Origin: Holophagales bacterium
GTDB lineage: Bacteria > Acidobacteriota > Thermoanaerobaculia > UBA5066
Direction: 5' to 3'
Assembly: GCA_016719485.1 (NCBI GenBank)
Contig: JADJZB010000001.1
Location: 1 to 28,769, forward strand
Length of the DNA stretch: 28,769 nt
The notes beneath the pieces were generated by a model, which saw only the letters and a list, made by a program, of their open reading frames with translations, was not told the DNA's origin and ran no database searches. Position numbers and translations under genes: made by a program. Shown one piece after another: positions 8,153-15,631 of the stretch (within the stretch, counting starts at the first letter, position 1; the number at the start of each line of letters is the position of its first letter).

Positions 8153-8965
8153 ATGCCGTTCGCCGATCGCGGAACCCACCGCCTCTCGTACGAGACGCTC
8201 GGGCGCGAGGACGCGCCGACGCTGCTGCTCGTCATGGGGATGAGCTTCTCGGCCCGGGCGTGGGGGCCGCTGCCCGAGCGGCTGGCGCGGGAGTTCCGCG
8301 TCGTCGTCTTCGACAACCGCGGATCGGGTGAATCGACGGCGCCGCTGCGCCCGTTCGGAATGAGCGACCTGGCCGACGACGCGGCGGCGGTGCTGGAAGC
8401 CGCCGGGGCCGGGCCCGCTTCCGTCTTCGGGATCTCGATGGGCGGGATGATCGCGATCGAGCTGGCGCTCCGGCACCCGGACCGCGTGAGCGCGCTCGCG
8501 CTCGGCGCGACGTTCGGGGGCTGGAGGGAGAGCCGGAAGGCGTCGCTTCAGGTGATGGCAGAGCTGATCGCCGGAGGAGCGCTGTCGCGGATGGGCTCGC
8601 ACCGGCTCATCGCCGGCGCCCTCGTCTCGAAGGAGCTGGCCGGCAGCGACCTCGCGCGATTCGGGGCGTGGGTCGAGACCACGGGCCGCGTGGGCCCGCG
8701 CGTCCTCGCGCTGCAGCTGGCCGCGGTGACGGCCTGGGACGCGACGCCCCGGCTCGGGGAGATCCGCGTCCCGACCCTCGCCATCACGGGTGACGCCGAC
8801 CAGCTCGTGCCGGTTGCGAACTCGCGGCGGATCGTGACGGCGATCCCCGGCGCGAGGCTCGTCCTGCTGCCCGGAGCCGGGCACTGCTTTCCGCTCGAGC
8901 GGTTCGAGGAGACGGCGCGCGCGGTGACGGCGTTCTTCCGCGAGGCCGCCTCCCGCATTCCCTGA
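8153..8965 (+). CDS. Alpha/beta-fold hydrolase
   Basis: A 270-residue soluble hydrolase of the alpha/beta superfamily (esterase, lactonase or haloperoxidase-like subgroups). The catalytic triad is visible: the nucleophile Ser95 in GISMGG, the acid Asp216 in TGDADQLVP, and His244 in GAGHCFPLER. VMGMSFSARAW supplies the usual oxyanion-side loop and VVFDNRGSGES matches the conserved strand-turn before the nucleophile. The start is ATG at 8153; longer in-frame options upstream lack family similarity and run into the divergent promoter gap. The substrate cannot be read from the sequence. It is the first gene of a plus-strand run ending at metK, with 35 bp to the next gene. Confidence 0.92.
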   Translation: MPFADRGTHRLSYETLGREDAPTLLLVMGMSFSARAWGPLPERLAREFRVVVFDNRGSGESTAPLRPFGMSDLADDAAAVLEAAGAGPASVFGISMGGMIAIELALRHPDRVSALALGATFGGWRESRKASLQVMAELIAGGALSRMGSHRLIAGALVSKELAGSDLARFGAWVETTGRVGPRVLALQLAAVTAWDATPRLGEIRVPTLAITGDADQLVPVANSRRIVTAIPGARLVLLPGAGHCFPLERFEETARAVTAFFREAASRIP

Positions 8966-9000
8966 TTGCGGCTCGCCGCGCCCCCACGCAGACTCGCCCG

Positions 9001-9453
9001 ATGGACGAGATCGAGATCGGCGAGGCGACGACGCAAGACCGGGAATGGTCCGCGCGGCTGATGGCCGCGAGCGAGCCGTGGATCACCCTGCGGCGCGGGC
9101 TCGACGTCCTCCTTCCCGCGGCCCTCGACCCCGAGTACGTCGTCCTCGTGGCGCGGCGGCGCGGCACACCGTGCGGGTTCATCCGGATTCATCCGCGCGG
9201 CGTGGCCGGGTCGCCGTACGTGGCGAGCGTGGCCGTGACGGAAGCGGAGCGCGGTCGAGGCGTGGGGACCGCCCTTCTCGACGCGACCGAGGCCCGCTAC
9301 CCGAAGGCGCGCTACGTCTTTCTCTGCGTGTCACCGTTCAACACCCGCGCCCGCGCGCTCTACGAACGTTACGGGTATCGGCTCGTCGGCGAGCTGCCCG
9401 ACTACGTCGTCGACGGCCATTCGGAGCTGCTGATGGGAAAGAGGCTCGCGTGA
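9001..9453 (+). CDS. GNAT-family N-acetyltransferase
   Basis: A 150-residue acetyl-CoA-dependent acetyltransferase. The acetyl-CoA pyrophosphate loop is the motif-A sequence RGRGVGTALLDA, preceded by the conserved strand YVASVAVTEAERG. Motif B is NTRARALYERYGYRLVGEL. The length is usual for a single-domain GNAT. The acceptor (small molecule or protein N-terminus) is unknown. It has no signal peptide or membrane segment. It lies 35 bp after the alpha/beta hydrolase and 48 bp before the DUF350 gene, in the same direction. Confidence 0.92.
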   Translation: MDEIEIGEATTQDREWSARLMAASEPWITLRRGLDVLLPAALDPEYVVLVARRRGTPCGFIRIHPRGVAGSPYVASVAVTEAERGRGVGTALLDATEARYPKARYVFLCVSPFNTRARALYERYGYRLVGELPDYVVDGHSELLMGKRLA

Positions 9454-9501
9454 GGCGGAAATCGCCTGCGTGGTAGGTTTGAGCCACACGGAGGACGCCC
9501 G

Positions 9502-10047
9502 ATGAATGCCCGATTCGACCTCGCGGTGGTCGCGGCGGGGATGGTCGCGTACGGCGTGGCCGTCGTGACGGCGGCCCTGCTCGTCTTCGTCGTCTACCGC
9601 GCGAACGCCTTCATCACCCGGGAGGTGGACGAGGAGGGGCTTCTCAGGGGCGGGCACCGCTCCATCGCCATCTCCCTCGGCGCGATTCTCCTGAGCCAGG
9701 CGGTGCTCCTGCGCCACGCGGTGAACCCGGTGATGGTGATGGTGCGCGAGCTGTTCCTCGAGCCGCCGTCGGCCCGCGAGGCGATGGTCACCGCCCTGCG
9801 CTGCGGCGGAGTCGTGGCGCTGCTCACGCTCGTGGCGTTCGCGTCGACGGCGCTCGCGGCGTTCCTCTTCACGCGCATGACCCGCGGGCTCGACGAGCGC
9901 GGCGAGATCCACCGCGACAACGTGGCGGTCGCGATCTTCCACGCCTTCGTCCTCCTCGCGATCACCGCCGTCCTGAACGAAGGCATGGAAGACCTCGCGC
10001 GGTCTCTCGTACCCTTCGGTCCGCGCGGCGTCCTGACGCTCCCTTGA
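9502..10047 (+). CDS. DUF350-like membrane protein
   Basis: A 181-residue polytopic membrane protein with about four hydrophobic segments (residues about 8-30, 54-73, 103-122 and 140-155). It appears built from two repeats. The conserved core of each is a polar turn entering a small-residue helix: GGHRSIAISLGAILLSQAV and HRDNVAVAIFHAFVLLAIT. This resembles the duplicated N-x-A-x-A pattern of DUF350 (YjfL-like) proteins, whose function is unknown. The assignment is from motif memory only. GGAGGA lies 5 bases before the ATG at 9502. The stop shares TTGA with the start of the transglutaminase-like gene, so the two are likely translated as a pair. Confidence 0.72.
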   Translation: MNARFDLAVVAAGMVAYGVAVVTAALLVFVVYRANAFITREVDEEGLLRGGHRSIAISLGAILLSQAVLLRHAVNPVMVMVRELFLEPPSAREAMVTALRCGGVVALLTLVAFASTALAAFLFTRMTRGLDERGEIHRDNVAVAIFHAFVLLAITAVLNEGMEDLARSLVPFGPRGVLTLP

Positions 10048-11138
10048 GCCGGAGCCCCTCGCGTCCGGGCCGCGGCTGCGGCTGCTTCGCCGGCCTCGCG
10101 GCCCTCGTGATGGCCTGGCTGGTGGCGGGCGGGCTCTCGCTTCTCGAAAGTCCCCACGGGGTGGCCGAAACCGACACGCCCGGCCCGGCACCCGACCCCG
10201 AGACGCTGCCCGAGACCTGGAAGTCGAACCCAGGGGCGTTGCGCGAGTTCTCCCGCGCAGAGACGGATCGGCGGTACCGCCTGACGTTCGGGTTCATCGA
10301 CTACCACGGCCGCACGCACCGCGTCTCCTGCCTCGTGGACCGCGAGGCCCACGCGGCCGAGCGGGCGGGATTCGGGTACACGCCCGAGGCCGTGAACGCC
10401 GAGCTGAACGCCGAGCTCGCCCGCCTCGTCGACGCGGAGATCGCAGCGCGCCGTCTCGGCTCCTGGTTCCGGGTCGAGTTCTACGGAGCCGGCGGCCACC
10501 GCTGGTCGTGGAATCTCCCCGCGGGGATGCGAGAGTCCGACAGTCAAAGGGCTCTAGCGGGCATCGAGGGACTGAAGGCGTGGCTCGACCGCGAGCTTCC
10601 CGCCCACGACGAGCGGATCCGCGCGGGTATCTACAAGCGACGCGGACTGCTCCTGCGCGACAGAACTCTCTCGATCGACTACGAGCGGCTGATCCGTGAC
10701 GGAACCGCGCCGCTCTCCGACTGCTACCGCGCGCTCGCCGCTTCGGGCCGCGGCTCGAGCGTGAGGCAGTTCATGGGCCTCCTCCTCGCCTTCTACCAGG
10801 AGCTCGGCTACGAGATCCCCCCGGACGAGGAGGAGGGCCGGCAGACGCTGGGGCTGAGAGTCCCGACGGACGTCCTCGTATCGGGCCGGGGCGACTGCGA
10901 CTCCAAGTCCGTCGCCTTCGCCTCCATGTGGCGCCGCCTCCCGACGCACCTCGTCTTCATCCTCGTGCCCGGCCACGCTCTCGTCGGCGTGGAGGCCGCG
11001 GCCCTGCCGGGCGACGAGACGGTGCGCGTCGGGAACCGCACCTTCATCCTCTGCGAGGTCGCCGGGCCCGCGAAGCTCAGGCCCGGGGCGAAGTCGGTTT
11101 CCGGGAGCTTCGAGTACGTCCTCATCGAGCCGGCCTGA
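10044..11138 (+). CDS. Membrane-anchored transglutaminase-like protein
   Basis: A 364-residue protein with one N-terminal hydrophobic segment (about 14-34, FAGLAALVMAWLVAGGLSLL) that could act as anchor or signal, then a region with a charged N-terminal domain (about 60-170) and a C-terminal domain with transglutaminase-like/papain-fold features. The likely active-site Cys285 lies in SGRGDCDSKSVAFASM and the likely His311 in ILVPGHALVGVE, 26 residues on; the acid partner is probably in FILCEVAG. Such proteins are proteases, cross-linkers or amide-forming enzymes; which one cannot be read here. The start is TTG at 10044, chosen because it gives a 4-base TTGA overlap with the DUF350 stop and because the next ATG is inside the membrane segment. 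It ends 243 bases before metK. Confidence 0.75.
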   Translation: MSRSPSRPGRGCGCFAGLAALVMAWLVAGGLSLLESPHGVAETDTPGPAPDPETLPETWKSNPGALREFSRAETDRRYRLTFGFIDYHGRTHRVSCLVDREAHAAERAGFGYTPEAVNAELNAELARLVDAEIAARRLGSWFRVEFYGAGGHRWSWNLPAGMRESDSQRALAGIEGLKAWLDRELPAHDERIRAGIYKRRGLLLRDRTLSIDYERLIRDGTAPLSDCYRALAASGRGSSVRQFMGLLLAFYQELGYEIPPDEEEGRQTLGLRVPTDVLVSGRGDCDSKSVAFASMWRRLPTHLVFILVPGHALVGVEAAALPGDETVRVGNRTFILCEVAGPAKLRPGAKSVSGSFEYVLIEPA

Positions 11139-11162
11139 CGGTCCCCCTCCTTCGGCCCTCTC

Positions 11163-11171
11163 TGCTACCAT
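11163..11171 (+). promoter_or_regulatory. Possible extended -10 promoter of the metK leader
   Basis: TGcTACCAT has an extended -10 (TGn) plus a TAnnnT hexamer. It lies 25 bases after the transglutaminase-like stop and about 65 bases before the riboswitch, a plausible start for the metK leader RNA. No -35 is recognisable. The same TGnTA form occurs before the S15 hydrolase at 15632. Confidence 0.3.
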
Positions 11172-11212
11172 CCCGCCGCGCGCGGCGCGGCCGTGCGGTT
11201 CTTTGAGCAACT

Positions 11213-11236
11213 GGCAGCCCTGCGCTTCGGGCTGCC
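11213..11236 (+). other. Perfect stem-loop upstream of the riboswitch
   Basis: GGCAGCCC at 11213-11220 pairs exactly with GGGCTGCC at 11229-11236, with an 8-base loop between. It sits one base before the first strand of the riboswitch P1 helix. It could be an accessory helix of the leader RNA or an early pause site. No T-run follows, so it is not an ordinary terminator. Confidence 0.6.
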
Positions 11237-11237
11237 G

Positions 11238-11339
11238 GCATGAAGAGAGGCGGAGAGAGCACCGGCTCGACGACCCGCCCGCCAGACCGTAGTCCCTGCG
11301 GTGGCAAGGCCGGCCCGATCTCCCGATCGGGACCCATGC
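11238..11339 (+). promoter_or_regulatory. SAM-clan (SAM-I-like) riboswitch of metK
   Basis: S-adenosylmethionine-sensing leader. P1 is closed by GCATG (11238-11242) and CATGC (11335-11339). The core AGAGAGGCGGAGAGA matches the SAM-I consensus start AGAGAGGYGGAGGGA. P2 continues as GAGC-ACCG-GCTC, and GGCGG pairs with the later CCGCC. A CGACGA segment replaces the usual GAUGA of the kink-turn. P3 is ACCG with CGGT (about 11286-11302), and J3/4 reads GGTGGCAAGGCC, against GGUGCUAAUUCC in the consensus. CCGG in the P2 loop can pair with CCGG after J3/4, as in the family pseudoknot. P4 is CCCGATC-TCCC-GATCGGG. High SAM would be expected to lower metK expression, probably by hiding the ribosome site, since no terminator is seen before the ATG. 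Divergence in P2 and J3/4 lowers certainty. Confidence 0.75.
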
Positions 11340-11381
11340 GCGATCGAGGCGTGGACGACTTCAGGCGAAAGGACGCTGCGA

Positions 11382-12512
11382 ATGAGCACCGAGAGCCTCG
11401 ACTTCCTGCTGACCTCCGAATCCGTGACCGAGGGCCACCCCGACAAGGTGTGCGACCTCATTGCCGACGCGATCCTCGACGCGAACATCGGGCCCGACCC
11501 GAACGCCCGCGTCGCCTGCGAGGTGCTCTGCAAGGGCAAGCGCGTCGTCCTCGCCGGGGAGATCACCTCGAAGTCCGGCCTGAAGAGGGCGCACTACGAG
11601 GAGATCGTCCGCGAGGCGATCGACGGGATCGGCTACGTCGATCCCGCGGACCCGTTCCACGCGAAGGGGGTCCTCGTCACGAACCTCCTGACGCGGCAGT
11701 CGAAGGAGATCGGCAAGGCGGTGAGCCGCGCGACCGACGCGAAGAAGAAGGACCTCGGTGCGGGCGACCAGGGAATCATGTTCGGGTACGCCACCGACGA
11801 GACGCCCGAGCTCCTTCCTCTCCCGATTCTCCTCGCCCATCGCCTCACGCGCGGTCTCGCCGAGGCGCGGCGCGCCGGCGACGTGCCGTGGCTGAAGCCC
11901 GACGGCAAGTCCCAGGTGACGGTGGCGTACGAGGGAGGCAAGCCGGTCCGCGTGGAGACGGTCCTCATCTCGACCTCGCACCAGGACGGCGTGTCGCGCG
12001 AGGAGATCGAGACCTGGGTCGCGACGAAGCTCGCGCCGAAGACGCTCGACGGCTGGATGCGCGACGGGATCCGCTTCATCGGGAACCCCTCGGGCTCCTT
12101 CGTCCTCGGCGGGCCCTCCGCCGACGCGGGCGTGACGGGCCGGAAGATCATCGTCGACAGCTACGGTGGCGCGGCGCGGCACGGCGGCGGCGCCTGGAGC
12201 GGCAAGGACCCCTCGAAGGTCGACCGCAGCGGCGCCTACTTCTGCCGCTGGGCCGCCCGGCAGGTCGTGAAGCAGGGCATCGCCCGGCGCGCCGAGATCC
12301 AGGTGTCGTACGCGATCGGCGAGGCGAAGCCGATGTCGGTGGCGGTGGAGACTTTCGGCACCGGAGACGCGAAGGCCGCTGCGGCGCTGGTCTCGTCGTT
12401 CGACTTCCGCCCCGCCGCGATCTGCGAACGGCTGAACCTGCGCCGCCCCATCTACCGCTCGACGACGAACTACGGCCACTTCGGCAAGCCCGGCCTCCCC
12501 TGGGAGGAATAG
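11382..12512 (+). CDS. metK: S-adenosylmethionine synthetase
   Basis: Makes S-adenosylmethionine from ATP and methionine in the cytoplasm. The 376-residue chain keeps the ATP/metal site TSESVTEGHPDKVCD (His19), the signature GAGDQGIMFGY (126-136), the phosphate loop GGGAWSGKDPSKVDRS and ARRAEIQVSYAIG. The ATG at 11382 is preceded by AAGGA at 11368-11374 spacing and is the only start that matches the family N-terminus. Control by the SAM-clan riboswitch directly upstream fits the product. It is the last gene of the plus-strand run, and its stop is followed after 25 bases by an octamer tandem array. Its sequence is clean, with no frameshift. Confidence 0.98.
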   Translation: MSTESLDFLLTSESVTEGHPDKVCDLIADAILDANIGPDPNARVACEVLCKGKRVVLAGEITSKSGLKRAHYEEIVREAIDGIGYVDPADPFHAKGVLVTNLLTRQSKEIGKAVSRATDAKKKDLGAGDQGIMFGYATDETPELLPLPILLAHRLTRGLAEARRAGDVPWLKPDGKSQVTVAYEGGKPVRVETVLISTSHQDGVSREEIETWVATKLAPKTLDGWMRDGIRFIGNPSGSFVLGGPSADAGVTGRKIIVDSYGGAARHGGGAWSGKDPSKVDRSGAYFCRWAARQVVKQGIARRAEIQVSYAIGEAKPMSVAVETFGTGDAKAAAALVSSFDFRPAAICERLNLRRPIYRSTTNYGHFGKPGLPWEE

Positions 12513-12537
12513 GAGCCGGCGAGCCTCGAGGAAGGGC

Positions 12538-12569
12538 GGGAGACCGGGAGACCGGGAGACCGGGAGAGG
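12538..12569 (+). repeat. Octamer tandem array behind the metK stop
   Basis: Three perfect GGGAGACC units in a row followed by one variant unit, GGGAGAGG. It starts 25 bases after the metK stop. The same octamer, in opposite orientation, lies at 13339-13388 behind the convergent thioesterase gene, so in both genes the array reads GGGAGACC in the direction of transcription. Confidence 0.95.
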
Positions 12570-12916
12570 TCATCTCACCGTGCCTCGCGATTCGCGGGCG
12601 GGAGGGGCGTCCCACGGCGCCTCCTCCGCGCGCGCGACCCGCATCGGTCCCGCTGCGCGGGCCGCCGGGGCGAGCGCGAACGCCTCGCCCTCGCCGGGGG
12701 GCCTGAGCTTCGCGCGGCCCCCCGGACCCCCACCGCCAATCCGATCGCCGTTGTCGTGCACGCATCGTTCTCGTTGCACGCGCGCGCTCGCCTGATCCGG
12801 CGTCCTGCTCGCGGAACCGTGCGGGTTCCCGCGTGTGCCCGGACGGCGCTCGCGGGACACCCCTCCCGCCCGCTCAGCACCCCCGATGTGCTGCGAAAGA
12901 GAAGAGAGGGACAGCG

Positions 12917-12947
12917 GGGTCAGGTCTCGAGAATGGGGTCAGGTCTT
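12917..12947 (+). repeat. Two copies of GGGGTCAGGTCT
   Basis: Exact 12-mers at 12917-12928 and 12936-12947, spaced by 7 bases. The second runs into TTGATTTTCTACTTT. From memory, GGGGTCAGGTCTTGA-type sequences flank REP-associated tyrosine transposases in other bacteria, but no such transposase is in this window and I could not check it. Confidence 0.8.
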
Positions 12948-13033
12948 GATTTTCTACTTTAGCTCCCGGGCATAGGAGCGTCGCTGGACAGGGCGCCTCT
13001 CGTTGCCTGCGCGTAGAGCGTAGACCGGACTCC

Positions 13034-13047
13034 GGGGCCGCGGCCCC
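13034..13047. repeat. 14-bp perfect palindrome GGGGCCGCGGCCCC
   Basis: A fully self-complementary 14-mer in the gene-free block. It may be a structural extragenic element; its function is unknown. At this GC content some chance palindromes are expected. Confidence 0.7.
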
Positions 13048-13251
13048 ACTCGAGGGACTCCCCTGCGGTACTCAAAGCTCGCCGGCCGCGGGAGGGGCGG
13101 TGCGTCTCGCGAGCCGCCCCCGAGCACCGCCGGGGACCCGCTCGAGTTCGCGAGGACCGGGCGGGGATCAGGACCGCGCGCGTGTCTGACGAGCGAAGCG
13201 AGGAGTTCGCGCGGGCCCCCCGCCCGGCCGCAGCGAAGTCGGAAGCGGGTC

Positions 13252-13287
13252 GGCGGAGCGCAGCAGGCGGCCGCGAGACGCTCCGCC
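13252..13287. repeat. REP-like inverted repeat with 9-bp arms
   Basis: GGCGGAGCG at 13252-13260 and CGCTCCGCC at 13279-13287 are exact reverse complements around an 18-base loop that itself holds GCGGCCGC. Either strand could form a stable hairpin. It lies about 50 bp beyond the thioesterase array and could act as a bidirectional transcript end or a REP element. Confidence 0.75.
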
Positions 13288-13338
13288 CCGCACGCGGCCC
13301 CCCGAGGCATCGCCGAGATGGTGAAGCTGGGCTCTCCC

Positions 13339-13388
13339 GGTCTCCCGGTCTCCCGGTCTCCCGGTCTCCCGGTCTCTCCCGGTCTACC
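13339..13388 (-). repeat. Octamer tandem array at the thioesterase stop
   Basis: Four perfect units (GGTCTCCC on the plus strand, GGGAGACC on the minus strand), one unit with a 2-base insertion and one degenerate unit. The degenerate unit contains the TAG stop of the thioesterase gene at 13384-13386, so the array reaches right into the gene's end. It is inverted with respect to the array at 12538. Confidence 0.95.
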
Positions 13389-13782
13389 CCTTCTTTGTCG
13401 GGTCGAGGAAGAGGTTGACGGCCGTGGCGCGGGCAACGATCTCTCCTCCGCTCTCGCGGGTGAGGGTCGCCTCGACGTAGGCCTGGCTGCGGCCGTGCTT
13501 CACGACGACGGCCTCGCAGAGGAGAGGCTCGCCGGGGCGGGCGGCGCGCAGGTACGAGACGTTCAGGCTCACGGTGGTGAACCCGCGACCTGCCGAGATG
13601 GAGTAGATCGCGGGGCCCATCGTGTCGTCGAAGAACGCGGCGAGGATCCCGCCCTGGACCGCGCCGAGCGGGTTCGTCATCTCTTCCGTCGGGCGGAAGC
13701 GGCAACGGACCCGGCCCGAACCCTGCTCGAGCAGCTCGGCGTTGAGGTACTCGTAGGTCGGCGGCGGGATCCTCGGCGTCAC
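13384..13782 (-). CDS. PaaI-type hotdog-fold thioesterase
   Basis: A 132-residue cytoplasmic acyl-CoA thioesterase of the PaaI / 4HBT group. The signature is NPLGAVQGGILAAFFDDTMG, with the helix acid at FDD and Gln-Gly-Gly where many relatives have His-Gly-Gly. The beta-strand TVSLNVSYLRAARPGE and the later strands AYVEATLTRESGGEIVARAT fit the hotdog sheet. It starts with GTG at 13782, four bases after the peptidase stop, so it is probably in an operon with that gene. The substrate is unknown. The last coding triplets run into an octamer repeat array. Confidence 0.88.
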   Translation of the reverse strand: MTPRIPPPTYEYLNAELLEQGSGRVRCRFRPTEEMTNPLGAVQGGILAAFFDDTMGPAIYSISAGRGFTTVSLNVSYLRAARPGEPLLCEAVVVKHGRSQAYVEATLTRESGGEIVARATAVNLFLDPTKKG

Positions 13783-13786
13783 GGCC

Positions 13787-15586
13787 TCACCACCCCTTCG
13801 GGGCGTTCTTCGTCTGCTCGTCGAGCCACTTCTGGAGCGGCGCGAAGTACTCGAGGACGGCCGTGGCGTCCATCTGGCGCTGCCCGGTCACGGCCTCGAG
13901 GGCGTCGGGCCACGGCTTGCTCTGCCCCATCTCGAGCATCTTGATCAGCCGGGCTCCCGCTTCCTTGTTCCCGTAGATCGAGCAGGTGTGGATCGGCGTC
14001 GTGCAGCCGGCCGTCTTCGCGAGGGCGCGGTGCATCTGGAACTGGAGCACGTGCGCGAGGAAGTAGCGCGAGTAGGGAGTGCCCGAGGCGATGTGGTACT
14101 TGGCGGCCGGGTCGAAGTCGGCCTCGGTGCGCGCCACCGGCGGGGTGACGCCCTGGTACTTCAGCTTCAGGTCCCACCACGCCTGGTTCCAGCGGGCCTC
14201 GGGCACCTCGCCCGAGAAGGCCTGCCAGCGCCACTTGTCGATGAGGAGGCCGAACGGGAGGAACGCGATCTTCTCGAGCGCCATGTTCAGGAGGTAACCG
14301 ACGTCCTTGCCGGGAGGAGGCGCCTTCGGGAGGAGACCGAGCTTGACGAGGTACTCCGGCGTGAGCGAGAGGGCGACCGTGTCGCCGATCGCCTCGTGGA
14401 AGCCGTCGTTGGCGCTGTCGCGAAAGAGGACGGGCTGGCGGTTGTAGGCGCGCTGGTAGACGTTGTGCCCGAGCTCGTGGTGGACGGTGGCAAAGTCCTC
14501 GGCGTTGATCTCGATGCACATCTTCAGCCGCAGGTCGTCGACCCAGTCGATGCACCAGGCGCTCGCGTGGCAGACGACCTCGCGGTCGCGCGGGCGGGTG
14601 AAGAGGGAACGGTCCCAGAAGGACTTCGGGAGGGGCGCCATCCCGAGCGAGGTGAAGAAGCCCTCTCCGTAGCGGACCATCTGCCGCGCGTCGGTCTTCT
14701 TCTCGACGAGGATCTTCGTGAGGTCGTAGCCCGGGTCGGCGTCCTTCGGGGCGAGGATCGGGTAGAGGTTGCCCCACTGCTGGGCCCACATGTTCCCGAG
14801 GAGGTGCGCCGGGATCGGCCCCTTCTCGGGGACGACCTCCTTGCCGTAGGTCTCGCGCAGCCTCATCCGGACGTACGCGTGAAGCGAGGTGTACAGGGGC
14901 TTCACCTGTTCCCAGAGCCGGTCGAGCTCCCTGGCGTAGGCATCCGGCGGCATGTCGTATTTCGACCGCCACATCGCGCCCATGTCGGCGAAGCCGAGCT
15001 CCTTCGCCCCCGCGTTGCCGAGCTCGACGTAGCGGGCGTAGTCCTTGCGCAGCGGCGGGGCGACGGAGTGCCAGCCGGCCCAGAGCGCGGCGAGCTCTTT
15101 CGGGTCGCGGCTCGTCGCCATCCGGCGCGAGATCTCCTCGAGGTCGAGCGGCTCGCCGCCGGGCGGCGTCCACTTGCCGCGCCCGTAGGCCGCCTCCATG
15201 CCAGCCGCCACGCGGGCGAGCTCCTCGCTCTTCTTCGGGTCGGCAGGGGCGGCGAGCGTGAGGGAGAGCTTGAGAAGCGCGAGCTTGCGGGCGACCTCGG
15301 CGTCGAGGGCGAGGCCGTCGAAGCGGGTCGCCTCCTTGGCGAGGCCGGCGGCCAGCTCCATCCGGCGCTGGTTGCCCTCGGCGGCGATGAGCTCGGTGTC
15401 CTCGGTGATGAAGTTCGAGGCGACCCAGTTCGCACGCTCGGCGGCGATCGAGGCGGCGAGGAGCTTCTCTTCGGCCTTCTCGACGAAGGCCTTCGCATCG
15501 GCGGCGGTCGGGGCCTCTGCGGTTGCGGTCATCGGGACGAACGCAAAGTACAGGGCGAGGAGGGGAAGGAGGCGGATTCTCTGCAT
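13787..15586 (-). CDS. M2-family (ACE-like) zinc peptidyl-dipeptidase
   Basis: A 599-residue zinc metallopeptidase of family M2, which in animals includes angiotensin-converting enzyme; bacterial members are peptidyl-dipeptidases. The zinc motif is HHELGH (His370, Glu371, His374), and the third zinc ligand Glu398 lies in GFHEAIGD. Other family blocks are MWRSKYDMP, NMWAQQWGNLYP and IASGTPYSRYFLA. The N-terminus is a signal peptide (LLPLLALYFAFVPMTATAEA, with cleavage likely after TATA), so the enzyme is exported, probably to the periplasm. The start ATG at 15586 is the one that opens directly into the signal peptide. It reads divergently from the S15 hydrolase across an 86-bp gap, and the thioesterase follows on the same strand. 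The sequence is clean. Confidence 0.96.
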   Translation of the reverse strand: MQRIRLLPLLALYFAFVPMTATAEAPTAADAKAFVEKAEEKLLAASIAAERANWVASNFITEDTELIAAEGNQRRMELAAGLAKEATRFDGLALDAEVARKLALLKLSLTLAAPADPKKSEELARVAAGMEAAYGRGKWTPPGGEPLDLEEISRRMATSRDPKELAALWAGWHSVAPPLRKDYARYVELGNAGAKELGFADMGAMWRSKYDMPPDAYARELDRLWEQVKPLYTSLHAYVRMRLRETYGKEVVPEKGPIPAHLLGNMWAQQWGNLYPILAPKDADPGYDLTKILVEKKTDARQMVRYGEGFFTSLGMAPLPKSFWDRSLFTRPRDREVVCHASAWCIDWVDDLRLKMCIEINAEDFATVHHELGHNVYQRAYNRQPVLFRDSANDGFHEAIGDTVALSLTPEYLVKLGLLPKAPPPGKDVGYLLNMALEKIAFLPFGLLIDKWRWQAFSGEVPEARWNQAWWDLKLKYQGVTPPVARTEADFDPAAKYHIASGTPYSRYFLAHVLQFQMHRALAKTAGCTTPIHTCSIYGNKEAGARLIKMLEMGQSKPWPDALEAVTGQRQMDATAVLEYFAPLQKWLDEQTKNAPKGW

Positions 15587-15631
15587 GACTCGGTCACTCC
15601 GACCGGGGATCATCCCACGGGGCCGTCCTCC

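Larger units (their letters stand above)
12570..13338. other. Gene-free block between two inverted octamer arrays
   Basis: About 770 bp in which I find no convincing gene on either strand. Open frames here are low-complexity Arg/Pro/Ala translations with no recognisable motif. It contains several palindromes, a duplicated 12-mer and an unusually AT-rich spot (TTGATTTTCTACTTT at about 12947-12961). An imperfect hairpin around GGAACC / GGTTCC lies at 12813-12829. The composition looks like extragenic repeat DNA or the leftovers of a mobile element. Confidence 0.7.

Noticed and set aside
11361..12479. Minus-strand open frame opposite metK
   Set aside because: metK is fully conserved on the plus strand; the antisense frame has no recognisable motif.
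12936..12961. Intrinsic terminator at TTGATTTTCTACTTT
   Set aside because: No GC stem lies directly before the T-rich spot on the plus strand, and the T tract is interrupted.
12538..13388. CRISPR array
   Set aside because: The units are 8 bases with no spacers and no cas genes; these are simple tandem repeats.
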